Assembly (NCBI GenBank): GCA_963786395.1
Contig: CAWAZD010000015.1
Location: 62,001-126,000, forward strand
DNA: 64,000 nucleotides
From: Fen-1301 sp963786395
GTDB lineage: Bacteria; Bacteroidota; Ignavibacteria; Ignavibacteriales; Ignavibacteriaceae
Reading direction: 5' to 3'
Translations under genes and position numbers: made by a program
Shown here: positions 47,152-57,849 of the stretch, piece after piece
Layout: every line of letters starts with the position of its first letter
Position numbering within the stretch: the stretch's first letter is position 1
The notes under the pieces: generated by a model
What the model was told of the DNA's origin: nothing
Database searches by the model: none
The model's input: the letters and a program-made list of their open reading frames with translations, nothing else

Positions 47152-48171
47152 TTATTTATTCAACTCCATATATTCATCTAATTTATTTATCAGCAATTCC
47201 TTTTGCTGCTCCGGAAGGAAAGAAGCTTCAAATGAATTGCGCGCTAACCTGTATATATCTTCTTTTGAAAGTGATAGAGCTTCAGAAACCGCAATATAGT
47301 TTTCATTTATATAACCACCGAAATAAGCCGGGTCATCTGAATTGACTGTAGCCATCATTCCAGCTTGTAGCATTTGTTTAAGAGGATGATCTTTCAGATC
47401 ATGCACAACTTTTAATTTTAGGTTGGATAGAGGACATATTGTTAGCGGTATCTTATTCTCTACAAGCTCACCCACTAGCTGCATATCCTGAAGAGAATTG
47501 TTGCCATGATCTATTCTTGAGATTTTGAGGTAATCCAATGCTTCCCGCACATATTCAGCTGGTCCTTCCTCCCCCGCGTGAGCCACTGTCAGGAAATGGA
47601 GGCCGCGGGCTTTATCAAACACTTCCTTAAATTTTGATGGAGGATGCCCTACTTCTGAAGAATCTAGCCCCACTGCTTTGATCCAATCCTTAAAAGGAAT
47701 TGCTTCCTCAAGAGTTTCCATGGCTGAATCAGCTTCAAGATGCCTCAAAAAACAAAGTATTAAATTTGAAGAGATTCCGAGTTTTTCTTTCGCATCAACA
47801 AGAGCATTATGGATCCCTGTAATTACCGTCTTAAATTGAATCCCTCTACTTGTATGCATCTGAGGGTCAAAAAAGATTTCAGTATGATAGACATTCTCTT
47901 TATAAATCCTTTCAATATATGACCAGGTTAAATCATAAAAATCCTTTTCTGTTACAAGAACACTCGCCCCTTCATAATAAATATCAAGAAACTCCTGTAG
48001 ATTATTGAAATTATATGCATTTCTAAGTTCTTCAATTGAATTATATTTTAACCGGATATTATTCCTTTTTGATATAACAAACATGAGTTCCGGTTCAAAT
48101 GTACCCTCTATATGAAGATGTAGTTCAGCTTTAGGTATGCCTCTTATAAAATCATATGTGGTAGTGGCCAT
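47152..48171 (-). CDS. add: Adenosine deaminase
   Basis: About 339 residues form a zinc-dependent TIM barrel that converts adenosine to inosine. Metal and catalytic motifs are AELHLHIEGT near residue 15, TVAHAGEEGP near 195, RIDHGNNSL near 220 and TVNSDDPAYFGG near 275. The ATG at 48171 is listed. An in-frame TTG at 48192 adds seven residues and has an AAGGA ribosome-binding site seven bases upstream, so it may be the real start. Confidence 0.93.
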   Translation of the reverse strand: MATTTYDFIRGIPKAELHLHIEGTFEPELMFVISKRNNIRLKYNSIEELRNAYNFNNLQEFLDIYYEGASVLVTEKDFYDLTWSYIERIYKENVYHTEIFFDPQMHTSRGIQFKTVITGIHNALVDAKEKLGISSNLILCFLRHLEADSAMETLEEAIPFKDWIKAVGLDSSEVGHPPSKFKEVFDKARGLHFLTVAHAGEEGPAEYVREALDYLKISRIDHGNNSLQDMQLVGELVENKIPLTICPLSNLKLKVVHDLKDHPLKQMLQAGMMATVNSDDPAYFGGYINENYIAVSEALSLSKEDIYRLARNSFEASFLPEQQKELLINKLDEYMELNK

Positions 48172-48251
48172 AATTAAATCCGTAATTTGCAAATTATATC
48201 CTTAAATATACTTTAAATAACGAAAGATTGAAACTCCCTTTAAAAATCAAA

Positions 48252-48273
48252 AGGCTGTCAATCATGACAGCCT
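48252..48273 (-). terminator. Intrinsic terminator after the choice-of-anchor V gene
   Basis: AGGCTGTCA (48252-48260) and TGACAGCCT (48265-48273) form a perfect 9-bp stem with a four-base loop. On the minus strand it is followed by TTTTGATTTTT. It sits 33 bases beyond the stop of the gene at 48306 and is the clearest terminator in the window. Confidence 0.8.
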
Positions 48274-48305
48274 CTTATAAATTTACCTTAATTAATAATG
48301 TCCTT

Positions 48306-49385
48306 TTATTTCAAAAGAATCATTTTCTTTGTTTGGACAAAATTGTTCCCTGCCCTTATTGTATAATAATATACACCTGAACCAATTTTTGAGGCATCGA
48401 AAGTAACCTGATGAAAATCGGCATTCTGCATTTCATTTATAAGAGTAGCAACTTCCTGTCCGGCAGAGTTGTATATTTTTATGCTTACAAATGCATTATC
48501 CGGAATAGAATACCTGATTGAAGTTGAAGGGTTAAACGGATTTGGATAATTTTGTTCCATCGTGTATCCGCCAGGAGTATAATTGAGATTAATTTCTACT
48601 TCTTTAGAAAATGTAGATTGTCCGTTATTATCAACTTGATTTAACCTATAGAAATATTGACCATTACCAATAGTGATATTATCAATATATGAATAATCAT
48701 GTGCCATTGAAGAAGTTCCATTTCCGGTTACAAAAGACAATTCCTGCCAGTCCGAGCCGGCTTGTTTTCTCTGAACTTTAAATCCCGAATTATTTATTTC
48801 TGTTGCGGTGTGCCAGTTTAATTTAACCGACTTACCAACTACTGCTGCTGCAAAAGAAGTAAGTTCAACAGGAAGAGTAGGGTTGACATTCACTGTGAAG
48901 TTAGGTGCAAAGTTCCACCCGTCTCCAGATGTGCCGCCTGTATTATTAACACTAATTCCTGTAACATATAATGTTTGCGCTCCTGTCGTGGCTGGCGCTG
49001 TATAATTGAATTGAAAAGTAATTGTCCCTGAAACCGGTAATTTTGGGCTCATATGAGTAACTTCGTTGCTCATCATCTGACAATCAGAACCTGCATTCAT
49101 AAGTGTTCCTGACGAAGCTGCAATATCAACTCCCCCTGCTGCAAGAGGACCGCCTGATATTGTAACTGTGTAGATTGACTGCATATTTGGTATCAGAATT
49201 GATGCCCCGGTTACTGTCACTGTAACACCTGTGTTTTTAGTATGACATGAGCATCCATTAGTACCACTTTTTTGTGTTCTACCAGATATGCCATTGCCAT
49301 AACCAAACAAAGATGTTGATGAAATCATAGCAGTAAAGAAAATAGTTACCATTAATAGTAATTTTGATTTATATAGTCTTTCCAT
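48306..49385 (-). CDS. T9SS-exported choice-of-anchor V domain protein
   Basis: The 359-residue protein has a signal peptide (~1-28). A choice-of-anchor V-type module follows with SGRTQKSGTNGCSCHT near residues 35-50, whose CSCH sits where relatives carry a heme-like C-x-CH or CxxCH motif. A fibronectin-like domain (PVELTSFAAAVVGKSVKLNWHT) follows. The T9SS tail has NYPNPFNPSTSIRYSI near 280-295 and ends KKMILLK. The tail targets it to the cell surface. Function is unknown; redox or metal binding is only suggested. Confidence 0.8.
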   Translation of the reverse strand: MERLYKSKLLLMVTIFFTAMISSTSLFGYGNGISGRTQKSGTNGCSCHTKNTGVTVTVTGASILIPNMQSIYTVTISGGPLAAGGVDIAASSGTLMNAGSDCQMMSNEVTHMSPKLPVSGTITFQFNYTAPATTGAQTLYVTGISVNNTGGTSGDGWNFAPNFTVNVNPTLPVELTSFAAAVVGKSVKLNWHTATEINNSGFKVQRKQAGSDWQELSFVTGNGTSSMAHDYSYIDNITIGNGQYFYRLNQVDNNGQSTFSKEVEINLNYTPGGYTMEQNYPNPFNPSTSIRYSIPDNAFVSIKIYNSAGQEVATLINEMQNADFHQVTFDASKIGSGVYYYTIRAGNNFVQTKKMILLK

Positions 49386-49449
49386 TTTTACTCCGTATCA
49401 ATAGATTTTATTTAATAATTGAAATCCTTTTAGGATATAGAATTAACTC

Positions 49450-49468
49450 GAAAAAGAAACTCTTTTTC
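49450..49468. terminator. A/T hairpin in the 49386-49674 spacer
   Basis: GAAAAAGA (49450-49457) pairs perfectly with TCTTTTTC (49461-49468) around a three-base loop. It lies about 210 bases beyond the end of the mannoside operon on the minus strand and upstream of the T9SS gene. The stem is weak, so a terminator role is tentative. The rest of this 289-base spacer shows nothing clear. Confidence 0.35.
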
Positions 49469-49674
49469 TGTCATGCTGGGTAGATAATTACTAATGGAAG
49501 GAAAAGGTATAGCACTAACTGATCTGTTTGTTTGTAGGTCTTAGACATCATGTCTCCTTAATTTATAAGAAAATGTACACTTATATTTTACTTATTAAGG
49601 AAAACATTTAAAAGTACTTAATCTTTCAGGGACTATTTATTGCCCTAAATATCCGGGAAATAACAAATTATATT

Positions 49675-52227
49675 TTAGAACCCCAATTCAATCAAATCTT
49701 CTGCAGAGGCAATAAAATTCAATGTCGTGTTATAACTACTCCCCTTCTTTACAGTATCCATTTTTATATTCATAGGCCGTACCAGTTTTGGCTTTTCTGA
49801 AGAGATAACTTCAGCAATAACATTGTTCCCGACAAATGAAGATACGTTGAATGTAAGAGATCTTTTGTCTCTATTATAATTTATTTCTTTCAGTTCGGAA
49901 TTTATATTTTTAAGATACGGAGTTGTAATTTTGCCCTTATTGATTATTATTTCCCTAACTCCTTTTAATCCTGAAGGAATAACTGCTGACTGTATTTCCT
50001 TACCATCATATTTTATTGAACTAATAAAATCTCCATTCCCTTGAATCCTAGTTAACGTCTTACTACCGTTTGCAGTTAAATTAAAATTTATGGATTTAAA
50101 TTTATCAGGCAGATATGGGTCGAATGTTATATTCCAATCATTCTCCTTTAAGGCAAATAGATTATATAGTGAATACAGATACCACCCTGCAGCCCACATA
50201 AATTGTGGTTTATCAATTTTACCGTAAAGATTCTTATTTGTTTTATCTGCATACCTCACTTCATACATTGCCGGCTGTCCGTTTGGTCCATCAATAATTC
50301 CATTCAGGGTCATATCTCTCTTAATAAAATCCAGTGCTTCTTTTCTTTTTCCGGCTGAGATTAAAGATAAAGCATACCAGGCATTCCCGTGTGGCCAAAT
50401 GCCTCCATTTATATAATAATACTTGTCACCGGCTTCATTGCCCTGAAACTTTAAATAATCAATAAGCTTATGGAAATCCATTGGAAAAACACTATATACC
50501 CCGACCTTTGCATCAATCAACATTTTCTCTGCAGTGGAATCAAGTTCTTCTTTTCTTTCTTCGTTTAACAAATTAAAATGCGATGCTAACAGTGAGCCTA
50601 TATAATAATGTTTATCCAGACTACCATCTGCGAAATAATTGATTAAGTATCTCTGGTCGCCGCTCCAGAGTTTATCATTCAAAGCTTTTTCCATTGCGTC
50701 TGCAGTTTCAGCGTATTCTTTAAGCTTATCACTATTTTTCCCAAGCATCGAAGACATGTAGATAAACTCTCTTAATGATTTAGTCGCAAGTATTGTCATA
50801 TATGCACGGGGACCGTAATTCCTACCTATGTCCCACCAGTCGGGACGTATTGCCCACATCAGATCATTATGCCTGTTAGAAAGTGCCATATCGATACTCT
50901 TCTGAACAAACGGAAATATTTTGTTTAGGAACTCTTTATCTCCCGTATGAAGAAGATATTTTGCTGAGGCTATAACAAACCAAAAGTGATTCCAGTTATC
51001 CGAATCTGCATATTCAGTTACAAACGAAGAATCCTGCCAGTAATAAGCATGAGGAATAATATTATTTTTATCGGCATGATTAGTTATAAAAGTCAGATCT
51101 TGTTTAACCCGCTCCAGATCAAAATTAACTGCTGCCAGGTCTGTCAGAAGAACATCGTGAGTAAAGTAAAAATAATATTCTGCAGGACATGGCATCGGTT
51201 GTACCGAACCTTCTATATAATGTTTGTTAACTGCAAGTATAGCATTAGCCCAGAGGACTGATTTATCAAGATAATTATCACCGGTTGTGAATTGATTTTC
51301 CTTTACATAATTAAGAACATAATTACGGTAATTGTCAATTTCCTTTTGATAATTTGCTGTGGAATATTCTGCAATTGATTTGATCTCTTCCATTTTACCC
51401 GAGCCATATATCTGAACAATGGTCATCTTTTCATTAGGGGAAAGTTCCTTTTTATATAAATACCTGAATGCGGGGATCCCTTCCTTACCTTTATTAATAA
51501 TTTCATTTTTTAAGTTCAGATTATTAACTCCCCACCAATCATTCTTATCAACCGGAACTTTATTCAAAACACTTAAAGTAGAAAACGCAATGGGTTTTTC
51601 TCCTTCGTTTGTAGAGAACAGGCAGGCGTTCTGTAATTCCGGGTCATTATAGTTTACATATAGAATGGAATTTGCACTGTTACTCCAGGCTTTATCTTTT
51701 ATTTTATATGAATGGCTTGTTTTAAGATTCGCTTCAAGGTCTGTATAGAACTCAAACTTTTCTTTCTTGTTCGATTTGTTTATGATTTCATAGGTAACTG
51801 TATAAGCAGGTTTATCTTTCAGAAAATTATAAGTAATGTGAACTTCTTTTCCCTTATCATTTTTGAAGTATGAAACATAATATGGGGTTGAAGTGAATTC
51901 AAACTTTTCATGATTCAGCCATTCTATATTATTACCCGTCCTGATTGCGGCAGCCATAACAAACGATGAATCCCTTTTCCAGTAATCATTGCTGAGGTCA
52001 ACACTGTTTGAGACGGGATAATAGAAACTTATCCTCTCAACAATTGGTGAATTATGATGAAATTCCAGTCCGACAAAACTGCTGCCTGTCTCAACTTGTG
52101 CATCCCCTTTATAAGTTATCTTCAGTTTGTTTTCCAATCCCTGGGGATAAATATTCAAGATCAATAGAAGATATAAAAACAGAAAGGAAAGAATATTCCC
52201 CTGAAAAAGCGATTGTAGAAAATTCAT
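49675..52227 (-). CDS. Exported six-hairpin glycosidase-like protein
   Basis: The 850-residue protein has an N-terminal hydrophobic signal (~8-28). An N-terminal beta-rich domain (~30-300) precedes an (alpha/alpha)6-type catalytic region (~310-690) with PAEYYFYFTHDVLLTDLAAV, DNWNHFWFV, IRPDWWDIGR and GGIWPHGNAWYAL, followed by a C-terminal beta-domain. The architecture is that of GH15/GH63/GH94-like inverting enzymes. I cannot fix the family or catalytic acids. It is the last gene of the mannoside operon, six bases after the GH2 gene. Confidence 0.7.
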   Translation of the reverse strand: MNFLQSLFQGNILSFLFLYLLLILNIYPQGLENKLKITYKGDAQVETGSSFVGLEFHHNSPIVERISFYYPVSNSVDLSNDYWKRDSSFVMAAAIRTGNNIEWLNHEKFEFTSTPYYVSYFKNDKGKEVHITYNFLKDKPAYTVTYEIINKSNKKEKFEFYTDLEANLKTSHSYKIKDKAWSNSANSILYVNYNDPELQNACLFSTNEGEKPIAFSTLSVLNKVPVDKNDWWGVNNLNLKNEIINKGKEGIPAFRYLYKKELSPNEKMTIVQIYGSGKMEEIKSIAEYSTANYQKEIDNYRNYVLNYVKENQFTTGDNYLDKSVLWANAILAVNKHYIEGSVQPMPCPAEYYFYFTHDVLLTDLAAVNFDLERVKQDLTFITNHADKNNIIPHAYYWQDSSFVTEYADSDNWNHFWFVIASAKYLLHTGDKEFLNKIFPFVQKSIDMALSNRHNDLMWAIRPDWWDIGRNYGPRAYMTILATKSLREFIYMSSMLGKNSDKLKEYAETADAMEKALNDKLWSGDQRYLINYFADGSLDKHYYIGSLLASHFNLLNEERKEELDSTAEKMLIDAKVGVYSVFPMDFHKLIDYLKFQGNEAGDKYYYINGGIWPHGNAWYALSLISAGKRKEALDFIKRDMTLNGIIDGPNGQPAMYEVRYADKTNKNLYGKIDKPQFMWAAGWYLYSLYNLFALKENDWNITFDPYLPDKFKSINFNLTANGSKTLTRIQGNGDFISSIKYDGKEIQSAVIPSGLKGVREIIINKGKITTPYLKNINSELKEINYNRDKRSLTFNVSSFVGNNVIAEVISSEKPKLVRPMNIKMDTVKKGSSYNTTLNFIASAEDLIELGF

Positions 52228-52233
52228 AATACA

Positions 52234-54675
52234 TCAGCTCAGATAGTTATTTAATGAGATCACACTTATGTTTTTAAGTTTTAGTTTTACGTCTTTAATG
52301 AAACTGGTCTTTAATATTTCTTTTTCACCCGGAAGCAGAATAAATGAGTTGTTGTCAAATGAAATCCCATCTGCCTCAAGAGTTACAAAAAACGCTGGCT
52401 TGTCTGTTTCAACGACAAGTGAATCATCACCTGCTTTTTTTAATGAAATTTCAGCTTTTGGCAGAAGCACATGTTTCCATTCTTTACCTATATAATAATT
52501 CCTGTGAATCATTACTTCCTTATTATCAAAACTGATACAAGAATAACTTCAGTACCATTATCAATTGAAATATAATCAGCAATAGAACTGATGGCTTCCT
52601 TTGAATTGCTTTTAGCTTTTATTATTCTATTCTCTGCAAATTCAACTTTTCCCTTTACCAGGTTTATTATTTGAATCCTAGCAGCCCCGATAAATTCTTT
52701 TCGGCGCACTATTAATAAATAATATTTCGATGCTTTTTTGATTTTTTACAAAGGTTATTATCTGCTGACTGAAAATGTTTTTCACATGATAATAAGATTG
52801 TTTGGGTATAAGATTTGAATCTATCAACGCCCAACTCGAAACAGGCCAGCAGTCATTATGCTGCCAGATAATGGTTCCGTTTGTAACAGGATAATTTGAC
52901 CGCCAGTGCTGAAGACATGTTTTAAGTGCAAACCCCTGATTCAATTGTGTAAGGTAAATGAAATCTTCCCAATTTGTTTTAACAGGTAAGTGACCTGCCA
53001 AAAACCTAAACAGTCGTTCATTTCCTTCTACCTGTTTATTATGAAACTCAAAGATCTCGCCTTGAACATTCCTATCTTTGACTGGAATTGCTTCTTCAAG
53101 TGTTGTTCGGTTAGCCGGTGCCTGAAACCCGAATTCTGTAACAAACAAACTGTTATCAACAGATACATGATTGTAATCTTTCCACATACTCCATATTTCC
53201 CACTGATGCCTATTTCCACTGAGTTCGGAGTTAGGGTTATCGTCAAAACCAAAAGGACTTGATGGCCAATATGGACGTTTTGAGTCAAGATTATTTAATA
53301 AATCCGGTATAACTTTATGATAGATATTATATCCTGGCATTTCCTGGTAGGAACGGTGTTGATCGTTCAACCAGATCCATTCATTTTCATTGTTACCGCA
53401 CCATATGGCAAGCGATGGATGATTTTGGAGCCGCTTTATGTTCTGTCTGAACTCTTCGGTAATATTTTCAATAAAAGCAGGAAATTCCGGATAAGCTGCA
53501 CAAGCAAACATAAAATCCTGCCATACAAGGATTCCCATCTCATCACAAAGTTCATAGAATATATCATTCTCATAGAATCCTCCTCCCCAAACTCTGATTA
53601 TATTCATTGATCCGCTTTTGGCATATCCAATCAATCGCTTATATTTTTCCTTTGAAATCCGTGGTATAAATAAGTCTGCCGGGATCCAATCAGTACCTCT
53701 TGCAAAGATATGTTTCCCATTTACTATTAATCTGAAGGTGTTTCCATTTGTGTCTTTTAACTGAAGGTCAACGGTTCTGATTCCTACTTTACTAATCTTT
53801 TCATCAAGTAAAATATTATCACCTAAAAGCTGTATTTTAAGATTATAAAGCTCCGGATTACCATATCCATTAGGCCACCACAATTCAGGATTAGTAATTT
53901 CAAAGCTATGTAAAAATTGTTTTTCTTTAATTTCTATTTCTTTTTCATAAACATAACTGCCTTTGGTAAGTATAATTTTCGTTTTAATGTTTATGTTGTG
54001 CGGGTTACCGACATTTCCTTTGATCTCAACACCAGCATTGTTATTTGAAAGTCTTACAGTATTAAAAGTATAATGCTTAATAAACGCCCCGCTTCTTTGT
54101 AAAAGATAGACATCTTTCCATAATCCGGAGGTAGCAAATGATGGACCCCAATCCCAACCAAATGAATATTGTGCTTTCCTTATATATACTCGTTCTGAAT
54201 TTAAAGCAACAGGAAGTTTGCCATGTTCTGCCTCAATTGCCCTGGCATATTTATAAGGTGAAACAAATTGAACCATCAGTTTGTTGTTTTTCTTTTTAAT
54301 AATGCCGGTAATGTCAAATTCATATGAGCAAAACATATTTTGAGTTGATCCGACCTTTACTCCGTTAAGAAAAACATCGGCTATTGTATCCAGCCCGTCA
54401 AATTTAATATAAATGGGTTTTGATGGGTCGAAAGATTTTGGAAGTTCAAATGATTTTCTATAATCCCAATCCATTTCTCCGATCCATTGCAGACTACGTT
54501 CATTATCGGCATAGAAAGGATCTGGAATCAGGTTGTTGTTTAATAAATCCGTATGTACAGTTCCGGGCACTGAAGCTTTATACCAAACTCCTGTTTTTAT
54601 GTTATCAACACCCGGTTTGTTTTTTTTATTAAGTGAAAACTCCCAATCATCATGTAACAAATATTTATTATTCAT
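52234..54675 (-). CDS. GH2 beta-mannosidase (two frame breaks)
   Basis: The enzyme releases mannose from the non-reducing end of beta-mannosides. Two breaks are repaired by removing one A at 52698-52701 (SAPKEFIGAARIQI) and adding one T at 52528-52531 (VSVFDNKEVMIHRNYY), giving 813 residues. The N-terminal sandwich (WEFSLNKKNKP...VPGTVHTDLL) precedes an Ig-like domain and a TIM barrel. CGNNENEW near 427 is the acid/base and VTEFGFQ near 512 the nucleophile. C-terminal beta-domains follow. There is no signal peptide, so it is cytoplasmic, as fits imported oligosaccharides. Confidence 0.92.
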
Positions 54676-54704
54676 ATAATCTCTTCACTTTTCAATTATA
54701 ATAT

Positions 54705-57700
54705 TTATTTAAGTAAAATTAATTTCTGATTAAAGACGTGCTCGTCAGTTTTTAATGAGCCAATATAAACTCCGCTGGGAAAGCTTGCTGCATTCCATTT
54801 AACCTGATGGGACCCGGCGGAAAGATCTTCATTTATAAGACGGGCTACTCTTTCTCCTATCGGATTAAATATATCGAGAGTAACATGAGACTTTTTATTA
54901 AGACTAAAACTTAATGTTGTTGTTGGATTAAATGGATTCGGATAGTTAGCATACAAAATACTCTTAACAGGAATCACTGGTGCTTTATCTTGTTTTATAG
55001 AGACCGGCAGATCATAAAAACTTTTTATAACGTTAAGGGGCAAACCATAATTATAAATTCTTATATCATCAAGAATACCATTGAAATCATAATTGTTATC
55101 TCCGGGGATGTCCTGACCGATAGTAAGATCCACCGGTGAAGGCATAATTGTCCCACTGAATAAGGTAAATGCATCAAGCTGTCCGTTAATATAGACTTCA
55201 TAGTCTGAACCATCATATAAACAAGTTACCATATAAAGCGAATCAAGCACAAGAATAGTTTCAGAATCCAAATCCTTGGTACCCGTTGTGGTTTTTACAG
55301 TCCATCTTATTTTATTATTTGTAATGGATACCTTCCACCGGTTTTGCCAATTGCCATGCGAAATCGGGTACTGTTCCCTGGTGTAAAAATAAGCGGGTAT
55401 CATCCAGAAATTAAGTGTTATTGCATTCTGAAAATTCAGCATCTGATTGTTAGTTACTTGCACATAACTATTAGCGCCATTAAATGAATATGCCCTATTC
55501 GGGTTACCAAATCTGTCCGGTACTTGAGTAGCATTGAAGGCAAACCCGTTATTATTATTTCCGCTTGAATCATTTGCATTGCCTGAAAATGGATAATATG
55601 CAATGAGCTGCCCGGTCTGTATAATCGAAAAATCTCTTACTTCGACCTGGATGCTATCTTTAACAATGCCCCCGTGATTATCACTTACGGAACATGCTAT
55701 ATAATAATTTCCTGATATAGAGGGCGAGTTCCATGAAACACTTGATCCCGTTCCTGTAATAATTCCAGATACAGAAGTCCATGAATAACTCAATGTGTCA
55801 TTATCTGCATCGGATGCAAAACAAGATAATACTGATTGAGAGTTTAGATTTATTTTTCTAGGAACAGCTTTAATTTTATTTATAACCGGCGGTTGATTTA
55901 TAAATACAGATACCTTAATTGTAATTTTTGCAGTATCTCGTCCACCATGGTTATTATCAATTATGCATTGTATTATAAAATCACCAGGAATATTTGGGGC
56001 TGTATAACGCACCTGGGAACCGCTGCCGGTAATTATGCCTTGATTCGCACTCCATATAAAACTTAAAGTGTCGTTGTTTTTATCTTCAACTGTACAATAC
56101 ACATTTATGCTGTTACTTGTTAAAATGTTTGACGAATCAGGACTCAGACTTTTTATTCTTGGCGGATAATTGGCAACAATTTGTCCGTTATTATAATCTA
56201 TTATTATTCCATTATATAAAGTTCTATTAAGATTATATGTCAAAGTACCTCCGGGAGGAGTAATTACCGCAAGAACCGCTGAGTTTGCAGGAATTGTTAA
56301 TGACACAATATTTGAAACATTGTTAAGCAAGAAAGTATTGCTGACTGCATCATATACATTGTGGTGACCGATTCCTGTATTCAGATTAACTATCTGGCTG
56401 GTAGCATATGGATTATAAAACAGAAAAGTTGGATAAGCATTCCCATGATAATAATCGGTTTTAAGTACATCTAGTTTTAATATTCCCTCAATATTTGTCG
56501 TATCAATTAAACCACCGAAGATGCCAACATGTGACGCTCCATATAATGTTAGCGTAGTTAAACCCCATCCTCCGGTTATAGCATCGCCTGTTGCAAATGG
56601 ACTAGCTCCATTCTGTGATTGTCTGATAGCTTCATGAGAAATGTAAGAAGCCGGATCATATTTGTAAGACCAAATAGAACTTGTATCCTGATTTATATCA
56701 GGCAAAAAAGCAGGATAAAATAAACGTGCTGCATTTGACGCATTTAATACCCACTTACCTACTGCTCTTGCAAAACGGTCATCATAACGAACCATTGGAA
56801 CAAGACAGCCAGCTAGTTCAAAAGTATTCATTATAAACGCATAGTCATTACTGCCATTCGATTCGCCAATCAGACCCGACACATCATAGCCGCCCCAATT
56901 CCCAACTATCGAACCCCAGCTTCTAATAGGACCAACATCAAAACACCAGTTTACTAATTTTGATACATCATAATTAGTCCCTATCTCAGCATTCATTCTG
57001 GCTGCAGTATAAACTCCATAACCAAGTTGAAGTTCATAAGAAGGATTTATGGACAGACTATTCAGAAATTCCATTGACTGCTCTGCACCAATCCTGTATT
57101 TAGCATTATTCGTTTTTTCAAATGCATTGAATAATAACCAGCCAATAGCACCTGAAGCCTCCGGCTCGGGGTAAGAGCTGGTTACTGGGGTCATGTTTAA
57201 TAAATTGACTGCTCGATAATTCATGTTGGGATCCTGCCATGGTGTAGTCTTGCCTCCTAAAGCATTTACGACCTGCAGCCATCTGTCGGCAATAGTAGTA
57301 AACTGATTGTTATAATCGCCGGTATTAGGATACAAAAAATTGAGCTGGTAAAAGAAAACATTAGGCATAGTTTCGTACCACCAGTCATCACCGGTTGTTG
57401 TTGAGGGATTATTCAAATAAACAAGTTCGCCATTTACTTTATTAAAATACTCCTCGCAGAAAAGCGGATAATTCCTGCCCTTCTGATTAGATTTATCAAC
57501 ACCGCAAAGTGTCGCACCTATTACAGACGGTAAGACATTTATTGCTTCAAATGAATTCGGAACTGTAGTCCCGACTACTGTATGCAGTCCAAAACTTCCA
57601 TGATTAGGATAATTTATTGTGTTCGAATAATCTGCTATAAGTGGAAGATAAGTTCCATTCAGATTATAGTTATAAACCAGTGAATCATAACCCAAAGCAG

Positions 57701-57839
57701 TGTTTTTCCAGTTCCTCATTTGATAAGGAGCCGGTTTATTGGGCATCAATTCTATTCGGGGAATGTTTATCTGCTGGGCGTTGACGCTAATGCTTGAAAT
57801 AAAAAACAGAGAATAGAAAAATCGATTTATTCTTTTCAT
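54705..57839 (-). CDS. T9SS-exported multidomain protein: unknown helical domain, two Ig/PKD-like, LamG
   Basis: The 1044-residue secreted protein has a signal peptide (~1-21, ending VNAQ). An uncharacterised ~550-residue Trp/Tyr/Asn-rich domain follows, probably an alpha-toroid (GDDWWYETMPNVFFY, YPEPEASGAIGWLLFNAF, DYAFIMNTFELAG). Two PKD/Ig-like repeats (YPPRIKSLSPDSSN..., QPPVINKIKAVP...) lie at ~570-745 and a LamG module at ~750-945 (YYPFSGNANDSSGNNNNG). The T9SS tail has NYPNPFNPTTTLSFSL near 968 and ends QKLILLK. It is probably a surface glycan-binding or -degrading protein of the mannoside operon. Confidence 0.75.
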   Translation of the reverse strand: MKRINRFFYSLFFISSISVNAQQINIPRIELMPNKPAPYQMRNWKNTALGYDSLVYNYNLNGTYLPLIADYSNTINYPNHGSFGLHTVVGTTVPNSFEAINVLPSVIGATLCGVDKSNQKGRNYPLFCEEYFNKVNGELVYLNNPSTTTGDDWWYETMPNVFFYQLNFLYPNTGDYNNQFTTIADRWLQVVNALGGKTTPWQDPNMNYRAVNLLNMTPVTSSYPEPEASGAIGWLLFNAFEKTNNAKYRIGAEQSMEFLNSLSINPSYELQLGYGVYTAARMNAEIGTNYDVSKLVNWCFDVGPIRSWGSIVGNWGGYDVSGLIGESNGSNDYAFIMNTFELAGCLVPMVRYDDRFARAVGKWVLNASNAARLFYPAFLPDINQDTSSIWSYKYDPASYISHEAIRQSQNGASPFATGDAITGGWGLTTLTLYGASHVGIFGGLIDTTNIEGILKLDVLKTDYYHGNAYPTFLFYNPYATSQIVNLNTGIGHHNVYDAVSNTFLLNNVSNIVSLTIPANSAVLAVITPPGGTLTYNLNRTLYNGIIIDYNNGQIVANYPPRIKSLSPDSSNILTSNSINVYCTVEDKNNDTLSFIWSANQGIITGSGSQVRYTAPNIPGDFIIQCIIDNNHGGRDTAKITIKVSVFINQPPVINKIKAVPRKINLNSQSVLSCFASDADNDTLSYSWTSVSGIITGTGSSVSWNSPSISGNYYIACSVSDNHGGIVKDSIQVEVRDFSIIQTGQLIAYYPFSGNANDSSGNNNNGFAFNATQVPDRFGNPNRAYSFNGANSYVQVTNNQMLNFQNAITLNFWMIPAYFYTREQYPISHGNWQNRWKVSITNNKIRWTVKTTTGTKDLDSETILVLDSLYMVTCLYDGSDYEVYINGQLDAFTLFSGTIMPSPVDLTIGQDIPGDNNYDFNGILDDIRIYNYGLPLNVIKSFYDLPVSIKQDKAPVIPVKSILYANYPNPFNPTTTLSFSLNKKSHVTLDIFNPIGERVARLINEDLSAGSHQVKWNAASFPSGVYIGSLKTDEHVFNQKLILLK

Positions 57840-57849
57840 GGCTCATAAC

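Noticed and set aside
52234..52709. Two small hypothetical genes downstream of the GH2 gene
   Set aside because: They are the C-terminal parts of the same beta-mannosidase, separated by single-base frame breaks in homopolymers.
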